From contig NC_134280.1 in the NCBI RefSeq assembly GCF_949628215.1, forward strand, positions 11,543,795 through 11,607,794: a stretch of DNA of 64,000 nt, read 5' to 3'. Positions 11,431 to 21,400 of the stretch are shown here, one piece after another. Numbering within the stretch: the first letter of the stretch is position 1; each line of letters opens with the position of its first letter. The stretch comes from Phalacrocorax aristotelis (lineage: Eukaryota; Chordata; Aves; Suliformes; Phalacrocoracidae). The notes beneath the pieces were generated by a model that saw only the letters and a program-made list of their open reading frames with translations, had not been told where the DNA came from and made no database searches. A program made the translations under genes and the position numbers.

Positions 11431-13797
11431 AGAGCGGGCAGGTACGGGCAGCGTTTTCCGGGAAGGGCTGGGCGCAGGCCCGGTGCGGCGATGGGCCGGG
11501 CCGGGCCGAGCCGAGCCGGCAGCCCCGGGCGGGGCCGGTGGCCGGAGGCACGAGGGCGTTGGCACCGCCGCGGCCGCTGCAAAACCGAAGCCGTCTGACC
11601 GCGCCGGGAAATTAAAGCTTCTGGGGTGAGCCCGGGCTTGTTCCCACTTCTCGTGTTCTGCGGTGTTAGTTATGCTGCAGTGGTACGTAAAAGCAAAGAG
11701 TTGGGTTTCTGTCCTGGCTCCTGCAGTAAATGAATAACCGGGAATATCTGGGAATAACCGAGAGCTCTGACGTGTGGCGTTACCTTTGTTGCACTGATGG
11801 CTGCTTTATTTCCCTTTAATTCCTGCCTTCCTCAGGGCCCCCTAAATTAGGTGTTTTTAGGAACTTGACCTGGAGAGGAGTTGAGGGGATTTATTAAAAC
11901 TAAAGTGCTGTTGGCTGCTGGGTCCCTTGAGGGAGGGAGCCTTGGAAGTACCTCCTCTGGCAGGGCCGGAGGCTTTGGAGGTCGTGGGACCACACGCAGT
12001 TGTGCTTGGGAAGGCGTTAACCTTTCCTCTTTAAAATCAGCCAGCTGTTGAGTAGCTCAGAGCAGCCACGCTTAGCTCAGAAATGGCTTTAATGCAACGA
12101 TTAATAAAATATTATTGCTTTGAAAGGATGCGGAGGGCACGGAAATTTCATCCGTAGGAATCTGGGTTTGTAATTAAATACAGAAGTGTCGCAGGAAAAG
12201 GAGATGAGCCTTTGTAATGTTTCTGCGAGGAGGTTTGCTAATGCTCTTCTGCTCTTGCGAGCACTAAATAGTACGGAAAGATTAGAACAACCATTCTTTA
12301 ATTTATTGGCTGGTTAGTGTCCTTGGCAGAAACTTTAGGAAAAATAATATCAATTAACTTTCGAGTTAGAGGCTTGCTTATATTAGAGGAAAATTGTGCC
12401 TGTTTGGTTTTTTTGGCAGACTAGCCTGTATAGCAGAAAAAGCTTCCGCTGGGTTGGTGACCTAGATAGATAATACTGCTGCAAAACATCTCTGTGCTGT
12501 GGAGTAACTTAGAAACTACGCTGCGCTGGTAGTGTGCTGCATGGGATGAGGGGAAGGCTCCTGCCGCAAGGACTTTCCACATTCAGACCCTAAACTGCAA
12601 AAATACGTGCACGTCGTGTGGATCGGGACGTGGCTGCGCGTGCAGCGTCCGTCCTGGCATGTTTGTTCAGCTCTCACTTCTGCGCTTTACACCCAGTCCT
12701 GTGTTTGCTTCAGTTACCTGGTAGGGTTGAATGGAGCCGTACGTTGAAGAGGGATGTAAACAATTGCAGGATTAAGTAATAAGGTGCTGGGCAGTTCAAG
12801 CGCCACAGAAGAGCCATAGCGGAGAGGCAGTTTCCTGTGATTGCGGAGGAGAAAGCTCTTACACGAAGGGGAGCAGGGCTAAGCAGAAAGGGCGTGGGAG
12901 CACGGGGCAGGGGAGGGGTTTTAATGCACAGAAAAAGGAAGAGGGTTGTGAGACAAAGGGGGTTTAAATGTCTAGGAGGGTAACATTTCCTGCAAGGTGA
13001 GCTCCCAGCCTGAAATCCATGCGTGGAGCCCTTCTCTTGATATTTTGCAAGTTTCAGATTGATAATATGGGTGCATCAAATCTACCCGTGCTGTCACACA
13101 CAGGGGTTGCTGAACGAGCGGCTTCAGCTGCCCTGAGCTGCTGCATGGGGTCGGGGCTGTCTCAGCCTGGGCTCCCTTGGTGGAGTGATTTAGGGGAGCA
13201 GGGGGCTGCAGGGCTGCAGCCTCCCTGTTCTTTCTACATCCAGCTGGAACTGCTGTGGAAGACAGGAGTCTGGATGACCACAGTGAATCCTTTACTGAGT
13301 GAAATCTCTGGTGGGGAGGGGCTGCGTTGGGGAATCTGATGAGAATATAGCTATTCGATTGTAATCTTGTTTCATGTTGTGTATTTTCCTTCTTTTTCTA
13401 TTACTATGGCTATCTGCATAAAAACATGGGCTTTGTTTCTTTAGAGTTCATCTGCTCCTGCTGCTTTTGCCCTGCTTGAAGCCCCAATCTCCCTGTAACA
13501 GCAGCCATTTGTGATATTGTGAAGGGTTATTTGCTTCAAAAAGAGGGGAGAGAGCAGCAGGGAATCAACGGACTCTTACGGCTTTGGTGCTGCTTAACCG
13601 GCCACGTGGACACGGCAAAGAAAAACCTCCCGTGCTGGCCATTGTACCCCAGCTGCAGGAGACCTTCTGCAGCTGAAACACCGTGTTGGAGCAGCAGCAG
13701 CATTGGCTATTTATTGTAGGGTATTTAAAAGCAGACTAATAAAGACAGGGTGGTGAAAGTGCTGATCTGGGAGCTGGGATTCAGACTGTGATGGAGG

Positions 13798-13840
13798 CAT
13801 CCTGAGTAGGTTATCCTGAGTGGGTCATCCTGACCCAAAG
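13798..13840. repeat. Short tandem repeat, three copies of about 14 bp
   Basis: The unit CATCCTGAGTAGGT occurs three times with small changes, the last copy diverging after ATCCTGA. Confidence 0.7.
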
Positions 13841-14854
13841 TAGTTTCTGTATGTCTCTGTCCCTGTGAAATAGGAAAAACCCGTTTCTGTTGGTTGTCTT
13901 GTCTCTGTAGCTTGCAAGCTTGAGGAGTCAGAGATTCCTACACTATGCCCTGGTAAACTGGGTCTGTGGTCTCAGGTAGGGTGTCCAGCCATTGGAACAA
14001 GCCTTGTGAGATCATGGTTGGTTCTTGTGAGCATGTGAGCTCAACGGGCCAGGAAACCGTATCGGCCCCAGAAGAGCCAATGGTCCAGACAAACTGTCCT
14101 CTCCACGGCTGCGGAGCACGCCTTGCTTCCCTCTGGCTGCAGCCCTCTGTGTTACCTAGGCAAGGTGTAGCTGTGCTGAGAAACAGCCAGAAAGGCTGTG
14201 TTGGCAACTGGCGTGGGAGACTGTGGGCAACTGCTTGATGCCCATTGCAAGACCATTTGGGTGAAGTTAAGGCTTGCAGCTAGCTGGAGAGAGGTTGTTC
14301 ACAGTTGGAGGGAGATCTTCATATGAAAATCAGCCCAAGGAGAAGAGGAACGAGCAATTTTGAGGCAGACAAATGCTTTTGCTAGCTTTCCTCTTCTCTA
14401 AAGATGTTAAGATAATCCTTGAAATAGAGCCTGATGCTCTTTTCTTGGTACATACATGGTGTTGAATTAAGCCTGACCCATTGCCAGGGCCTGCCTGTGG
14501 CAGGTACAAATTTGAAGTTCGGCCACTGCAGGCAAGACAACTGTACCTCCAAGGCTGGGTACAGTGGTGAAGAAAGGCTCCTGCACATCGGTGCAAGGGA
14601 TGTGGCTGAGCACTTCAGGAATGCAGAGTGTGGGTCTGTGGTGGTGGACACCTCCAGCTGCTCCAGTTCCACCTTTTCATTGTACTGGAAGAGGGGGAGA
14701 GCAGGGTAACGAGGTCGCTTGTCAGGGGAGGGGTTACACCTGCAGAACTCTAGTTTGCAAAAGGTACAGCTGAAGGGAATGTGATCAAGGCTGTGAAGTG
14801 ATTAGTGGTGGTGGGAAGTAAGTAGTTCATGTGTCCCATGTCACCGGAGCACGG

Positions 14855-15110
14855 GGCCATGCAATGAAATTACCAGGCTCCAGACTTAAAACCAATGAAA
14901 GGAAATACTTTTCCCAGACAGCACACAGGGAAGCTGTGGAGCTAGTGCTGCAGGATGCTGGGGGCGCCAGGGGTGTGGATAGATTCAGAAAAGGCCACCG
15001 AGGGCCCTTAAATGTAGGGCTGATGATAGAGCCTGTGCCGTGGGCAGGCCCTGGGAGGCTGCTGGGGGAGTATTGCTCTCTGCTTGCTGTGCTGTCACTC
15101 TGTGATTCAG
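14855..15110 (+). mobile_element. Ancient CR1/L3-like LINE 3' fragment
   Basis: The plus-strand translation RLKTNERKYFSQTAHREAVE and a following GVDRFRKGH match the C-terminal tail typical of old CR1/L3-group LINEs (RFK.NERKYFFTQ...VK.WN.L......DGFKKGL). The fragment is decayed and lacks the catalytic parts. Its 3' limit is approximate. Confidence 0.6.
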
Positions 15111-15212
15111 CATCTGCTACAAGCTGCTGGCGGCTCTGTCTGGGTAACAGCCTTGTGCTTCCGCAGACTAAGAAAGCAACAATTGTGTCTTCTGTCTTTC
15201 CTGCTTTCACAG

Positions 15213-15364
15213 TAAAGTGCAAGAAAACAATGAATCTTCTACAACAGAGGATCCAGCACTGCAGGAATTTGACCGAGAAGAATAGCTGACCTGCTCAGAT
15301 CAGCCTCGCCTGTTGTAGTGTTAGAGCCGCGCGTGGGGCAGGCGGAGGCAACGGGAAGGGTACG
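15213..15364 (+). other. SLC12A8: 5'UTR part of the SLC12A8 start exon
   Basis: A strong polypyrimidine tract followed by CAG ends at 15212, so the exon carrying the start codon probably begins at 15213 and is joined to a non-coding first exon in the CpG island. Joining it to the donors after 10654 or 10818 does not create an in-frame N-terminal extension, because stops follow (TAA at 15213 in one phase, TGA at 15287 in the other). A weaker acceptor ending at 15166 is an alternative. The leader contains a 19-codon upstream ORF (15230-15289). Confidence 0.55.
15230..15289 (+). other. Upstream ORF (19 codons) in the SLC12A8 leader
   Basis: An ATG at 15230 with A at -3 opens a 19-residue reading frame that ends at TGA 15287-15289, 75 bases before the main start and in the same frame. 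If the exon begins at 15213 as proposed, this is the first AUG in that exon and could lower translation of the main frame. No family similarity is apparent in the peptide. Whether it is translated cannot be seen from sequence. Confidence 0.4.
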
Positions 15365-15433
15365 ATGTTCAGCCTGAATGGTTCCAGAAGTGAGGGAAGT
15401 GTCCAAGAGCTGTTTCACGAGGAAGCACAGCAG
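15365..15433 (+). CDS. SLC12A8: SLC12A8 coding exon 1 (N-terminus, residues 1-23)
   Basis: This exon encodes the cytosolic N-terminus. The conserved part is [11 protein letters not shown] just before the donor, which matches the mammalian VQELFHE block; the first 12 residues ([12 protein letters not shown]) differ from the short mammalian leader I remember. The ATG has A at -3 and T at +4, a moderate Kozak context. Upstream, the frame stays open back to a TGA at 15287 with no other ATG, which is why this start was chosen. The donor after 15433 is CAG|GTATGT, and the exon ends in phase 0. Confidence 0.85.
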
Positions 15434-18400
15434 GTATGTCAGAGAGCCATTTCCCTTCACAGGCCAAGTTTCCAGCTCTGTGGTCTCTGCACCTCCTCCT
15501 GGTCACCCCTGTGACAGGTAAACAGGACTGAACTAACAAAACCACCCTTCTTTTTGCTGCATAAACCTGAGGTGTGTTATATAGAAAGGAAAAGAGAGGA
15601 CTTGGTTTCCAGAGGACAGGAGGAAGCAGTTGCAATAGGAAAACTGTAGTTTCCCTGGAGTTTCAGCAGCTCTGAAATCCATTGGTGCCCCAAGTACCAG
15701 AGTCCCCTGTCTCCTCTAGAAATGTAGTGCCCTGATCAGAGCTGAGTGCGTGTGATAGGAAGACCATCTTAACCTACTCTGGCAGTCCCAGTTGGTCCAG
15801 CCTTGCTTGTCATCTCATTGAAGAGACTCCTTCAGTGCACTGAGGGCCCTTACTGTCTTGGTGGAATGCTTGGCAGGGACAGAAGGCACAGAAGCAGCAC
15901 ATATAGTGGCAGCCTCTGTAAAGGAGCCTACAAGAAGGTAAGTAGGGTATTACAGGGAACCCTCTCTTCCAGGTCCCAGGGATCCCGACAGCTCTGCTGC
16001 CCCTTCATCTTAGAGACAGCTTACAGCAAAGCGGTGTCTTAGCAGCTGTTGGTGGCCATCCCACTGTTCCGTGGCTGGCTGTTGCACCACTTCTGCCACC
16101 TGCCTGTAAAGCACAAGAGGTAAAACCAAAGACGTTGCTTTCCTCTAGGTGTCTCAAACACAGACCAAGCCCTGGTGGAAGATCCAGCTGTTTGTGTGGG
16201 AGCCAGTGCTTTTTGGAACATGGGATGGTGTCTTCACCTCCTGCATGATCAACATTTTTGGAGTGGTTCTTTTCCTGAGGACGGGATGGCTCGTGGTGAG
16301 TATCTGGTATTTTGTAGCATTTCAAAAAGTTCCACTAAGATGTAAATCTCAAGTGGTCTTTATAAGTGGTTTCCTATTTTAGCTTTGGGAAAGAAAAAGA
16401 AAAGCACAACAACCAACCTTGACAATGAACAGGGACACCCTTGTGTTGTACTGTTAAGATGAAATAACCGCTTTTCAGGTAAAGCGTATTGCTGTAGTTA
16501 CAGCTACTTGTCCATCTTCCCAACACCGCTGAAGCAGGTGTCTTCCAAACATGTCGGTGGTGGAGGCCCCAATGTCTTGAATGGAGACTCCTCAGTCAGC
16601 TGAAATTATCATCACTGTCAAAGGGACTTCCACTTGTGGATCCAAAATAGTACCTCACTGAGGGTCAGAGCCTGGAAGAGTGTCTCTGCACCCCTCCTGA
16701 TGCAAAAGGTTGTATTGTCCCTTAAAATTTCCCCTCAGAAGAAGGAAAGCTCCCCCAGGGACAAGTGGGATTTGAGCTTTGGGCAGAGTTCGTGTCACAG
16801 ACATGAGTTCATGTCACAGGCACGATGGACATCTTCCAAAAGGAGCAGGAAGATGCACTCTGTATGGAAAATTGCTTCACTGGAGGCTTTGAGGGGAGCA
16901 GCCATTGTTGTGGTGGAGAAGTCGGGGTGATTTTCCTAGCTCCCTTTTCCTCCTGATCTTATTTCCTCCATGTCTCCTCTAAAAGCAAGTTATTGCTGGA
17001 GCAAACACAAATAAAAATAAAGCCTGTAAATAAAAGAAAAACTGAAACAGCTGGAAATTAGCATAAAAGGGAAGGGAGGAGAGGTTGGGCTTGGCAGAGA
17101 GCTCCCCTGGCAAAGGACGGTCATATGTCGAGCTGTTCGCGGAGTCAGGCTTTTGCTGTAGATTTCCAGAGCAAGGGCCGGTAAAGCTTTGGAATTCCAG
17201 GGGACCCTAATCTTGCCGAAATGTTCAACATCTATTGTAAGGCTGTGCTAACCCCTTCCAGCAGGCATGCATAAATAAGCATCAGTGTTTAATGGGGGCT
17301 TTTTCTTCCCACTTTCTCTGCTTGCTATTGTTGCCCTGGAGTCCAGCCTTCCTCCCTGGTCTTCGTGTTAACCCTTTCTCTGTGGGAACCATTGAATTGT
17401 CTATTAACTACCCGCTGCCATAGCCTAGTGCCACCAGCAGATTCTGGAGAAGCTCAAGGCTATGTGTGTGTTTGCGTATGCATGCTTTTTGTTTTTCTTT
17501 TTTCAACTGAAGCGTGTCGTATTTATTGACTCTTTTTACCTGATGGTAAGCTGTTGAAGGAAAAAAGCAATTGTCCTTTTCAAAAAGGTGTATCGGATTG
17601 TAGTGGGCTGTGGTGCTGACCCAGCCAGAAGCTGCATTTATAGCAGACCTTGGCTTTGTTCCCTACTGACCAGATAAAGCCCCTATCAAAGGCAGCAGGA
17701 TGCCGAACCAAAATAGGATTTTATGATGATAGCAACATCCTGGATAGGTTTCTGTTGTTTCACAAAAAAGAGAAAAGAAAAAAAACCTGGGATTTCAACC
17801 AACCCAAAAGCTGAGAAGCAGCCTTTTAGTGCTTCTCAGCTTTTTAGTGCTTCTTTTAGTTTGCTGAGATAAGCAAACCCCATCAAGGCTAGCATGACCT
17901 CAGAAACGAGCATTGCGGGAGCAGGAGGAGAAGGATCAAGGTTGGAAAGGAGTGATGTGCACATGGCCTGTAATACGAGTAAAGGCAGGGGAAGGGAAGC
18001 CAGACGTTACCGAAGCACTGGGCACTGGAGGAGATTTCTCATCGTACAGTTGGAATCACTGTGTGCTGAGCGATTTGTCAGCAGAGGAAGGTGGGCTGGA
18101 GCACGAGGGAAAACTTTTGACCCTGGAAAATAAATTACAGCCATGTGCAAGAGAGCTAGAAGGTCCTGAGCTCAGAAGAGGTGCTTGAATGCTTTTGGAG
18201 GCACTAAGCACCTTCTCTTTCTGAAAATCTGACCTAAACTGAACCCCCAAAAATAGAGGTGATGTTGGCCCTTAAAGCTGCCAATGGGGACCTGCAGCTG
18301 CTTTTTTTCAGGGGGTTTTGCTCTTCACCCCACAGTGAGACCACGGCTGGTGCAGCAGCTGCTCCCAGGGCCCTCCCTCGGCCCTGAGCAGGAAGGGTTT

Positions 18401-21400
18401 GGTTTTTTTTTTCAGTGGGGCTGAATCCTCTGCACAAAACTCCCGTGAGTACAGGAAGAGCGAGAGCCACCTGCCACTTGGCATAACTGCTGCAGATAAG
18501 GCCCAGCATGTGCTGCTTTATGGGAGTGTTATTTATCTTCCATGCTGTATTGCCTTTGGGGTTTCGTTCTTTGGTATCTCATTGTTTGGGAGGATCAAAG
18601 CTTTTAAAGGTAAATGTTCTGAAAAATTAAAATGTGAGCTTGATGCTGTTAATAAATCAGCTGTGGAAATCCCAGAGGTTCAGTTTTGAAACTATTTTTT
18701 GTTATGAAATTTTTGTTTGTTTGTTTGTTTTTAAGTGTGTCATTCTAAAACATGCAAGTAGGTTGTGATCCCCTGCCCATGGTGGATGAATCATTGTTTG
18801 ACCTCGTTCTTTTTAAACCAGACGACAAAATCAGTGATTCATGCAGGAGCCTGGTGACGGAGCAGAACCTGATCCTGCAAAGCTCTGTCCAGCCCCAGAA
18901 CGAGGCAGGTCGCCTTCAAGGGGCGCTAATAGGAACTGTAAATGTGGCGATCAGTTACGTTAGTTAGATAAGTAGGGGGGTGTGTGTGTTTTTCTTTTAA
19001 TCTTAAATGACTCCAGATTCATTGATCAGTAGTGACTAGAAGCAGATGGGTCTTTTTTCTGTCTCAATAGAGTTGGTGTGAGTTGATCTTTTTTTTTTTT
19101 TTTTTTTTTCATTGCAGGGAAACACTGGCATTATAATGGGCATGTTTCTGGTGTCCTTTGTCATCCTGGTTGCCCTGGTGACGGTATTATCTGGAATTGG
19201 GGTGTGTGAGAAGTGTAGCATCGGAAATGGAGGAGTCTACTCCATGGTTTCTACTGTCCTTGGAGGTCGAGTAGGGGGGACCATTGGCCTCCTTTATATT
19301 TTTGGCCAGGTAATTAAAAAAAAAAGGTTATTTAAAGAAAATTTTAAAACTTTGCAATGCAGATGTTAATCTTGTGCTTTCCTGCCACAGGAGGTAATGC
19401 TCCAAGTAAAATCCGAGTAATGCTTCAGTATGCTGGACAGCATGGGAGAGCACCGTGGGGAGCATTCAGCCCCGCTCTGCTACCCAAGAGCAAGCTTGTG
19501 CATGGCAATATGCTGCCTGGCGTAGGTCGCAACAGTGGAGGAACTGGGTGTCTGAACAAGCGAACCATGCAGGACATGCCCTCCCATCTCAAATTACCCC
19601 ATTGCCAGGACATGCCCTTGTAGGTGATAGACTTGACTTTAAACTGGAGTGGGAGAGGCCAGGGTGGCCACCTAAAGTACTGCAAGCGGCTGTGGGCTGG
19701 CCGGTTGGCCTTGGCATGCTTCCTGTGCCCTTAGGGCCTGGGCAAGCCTTGGCTGCTTCTCTGCGGGAATCAGCAGAAGTGGAGCTGGTATGGGAGGAGT
19801 GCTGGGCAGTGGAAAGGGCCACAGCCACATTGACTTCTTGAGATCCAAAAGTCACAGTTCTAGGTTTCTGAAAGGCCCAAGGAGCCGTCGTGGTGGTGAA
19901 GCACCGAAATACACAAGTAGTAAACATAAAGAATGGAAAGTAATCTCTTAAACCTGCAGTAACTTAACCCCCTCCCCCCCCGAAGATGTTATGAACAGCA
20001 TAAAATGTGGTGAGTAGAGAAGCATTTTTATTGAGGTTTGTTTTTAATTGATGGCTTGCAGCAATCTCTGAAAACCCTTAAAAACCCCCAAACCAAAAAT
20101 AATCCCCTCTTCTCCTTTCACTCCAGATTAAAAGCAAGTGTGCATAGAATACACACTGAGCAGAGTTATAAGCCAAGATATGGAAACGGGCCACACATGA
20201 GAATCCTTCCTGTCATATTTTCCACTCTCACTCTCCGAGCAGGCCCCGTCTGGGAAAGCAATTAGGTTGCGGCCTGTCCTGAGGGTCGTAAAAGTCGGGC
20301 TGCGGCAGCCCTGGCCCCTGCATAGGCATCCCATGTGTGCGGGGGGTTGTGGGGTGGGAGCTGGCAGCTTGCTTAGGAATGCTTTGCCTGCTCCCTGAAG
20401 CTGATGCCTTTCCTTTCCCTTCGGCTGTGCTTTCTGCCCAATGTGCTTTGTACCAGCTGCAGGCTGCTCCTCTGCTACAAGATGCTCATGGAGTGCTGTA
20501 ACCTCCTTCACAAGGCGAGTCTGGCCAGAAATATGGGCATTGCGCATTACCTGGTCTGGCTGGGGCAAGTGGGGAATAACTGGCCACGTGCTGGTGTTGC
20601 CTTGGGAGGTGAGAGGTGGCTCGGTGCCCTGGGGCTGCTACAGAGGTGGGCTTCTGCTGCATCTGCCAGTGTGAGCTGAGAGCTGCTTGGGCTTTGCTGT
20701 CTTCCTGGGACGCTCCAGAGGAGAGGCTTAATCAGATTGCCCTATATGATGTATCATGGGTCTACTAGGTCCTACAGAGACCGACGCATGTTTGGTCACT
20801 GCAGCTCTAACCATGAGGCTGGGGTTTGGTGCTTTTCTCTGCAGTCTCCTTTCCTGGAGTGGTTTGCCGTAAGACCTGTCTCTGTAAGGAGTGGTTTTCC
20901 AGGATCCTTCCCCAAAATCCCCAAAGCAAAGGTAGTGGCAGCGCTTGTCTGGGTGTTGAAATCACCCAGCAAAGTGTGTGGTTTACAAAGGCCTGTAAAG
21001 GACTAATTTCTGCAAATTTCAGCCTAGAGCTCAGTTCAGATTTCAGGACAGGTAGTTCACGAGAAACCAGCCCATGTCACAGTGCCACTGGGGCCCTGGC
21101 CGTTGCTGTGTCTAGAGCAGCGGGTTGTTTGTGGGCACCCAGTTCCTCCTTTCTGCTGGTGATGCTCATGGTTCATGAGAAAAAAGGCTTCAGGGAGGGT
21201 GCTTAGACTGTCAGTGGCTTGCTCCGCTCTGCTCCCTTCAGAGTGTCCTTGCACATTGCCGTCCTTGGCATGAAAGGAAAGAAAACTTAGTTAAGAAAAT
21301 TTAACTTAAAAAACTGATGTTGGTCAGGTAGAGGGAGTTGGGGTTAGGTGATACTGCTTTCCATCTGCAGGTTTTTTCCTCATGTGAGAGGCAAGAACTG

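Larger units (their letters stand above)
10520..11640 (+). promoter_or_regulatory. SLC12A8: CpG island, likely SLC12A8 promoter
   Basis: GC and CpG content rise sharply from about 10525 to 11000 and again from 11425 to 11640, with several GGGGCGGGG-type Sp1 sites (for example near 10977 and 11528), against AT-rich flanks. It lies 4.5 kb upstream of the start-codon exon on the same strand and contains good splice donors, so it most likely holds the transcription start of SLC12A8. The upstream neighbour would also be on the plus strand, so a bidirectional promoter is less likely. The middle of the island (11003-11430) is replaced by A-rich low-complexity DNA. Confidence 0.75.
11641..15212 (+). 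other. SLC12A8: SLC12A8 intron 1 (5'UTR intron)
   Basis: No exon is recognised between the CpG island and the start-codon exon. It contains a tandem repeat of about 14 bp at 13798-13840 and an ancient LINE tail near 14855-15110. Additional non-coding 5' exons could be hidden here. Confidence 0.5.
16296..19117 (+). other. SLC12A8: SLC12A8 intron between coding exons 2 and 3
   Basis: A 2.8-kb intron holding a perfect 15-bp-arm hairpin at 17806-17844 and a cryptic exon-like segment at 18416-18609. It ends with a 21-T tract next to the acceptor. Confidence 0.85.

Noticed and set aside
10380..11582. Very long minus-strand reading frames (400, 284 and 142 residues) across the CpG island
   Set aside because: They are Phe/Leu-rich or Pro/Arg/Ala-rich translations of A-rich low-complexity and GC-rich DNA, overlap in several frames and match no family.
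11201..11629. Lysine-rich plus-strand frame of 142 residues
   Set aside because: It is a composition artefact of the A/G-rich tract, with no domain and no splice or promoter support as a protein.
14831..15289. 152-residue plus-strand frame ending in the SLC12A8 leader
   Set aside because: Its middle is the tail of an ancient LINE, and it runs across the predicted acceptor at 15212. Only the last part coincides with the 19-codon upstream ORF.
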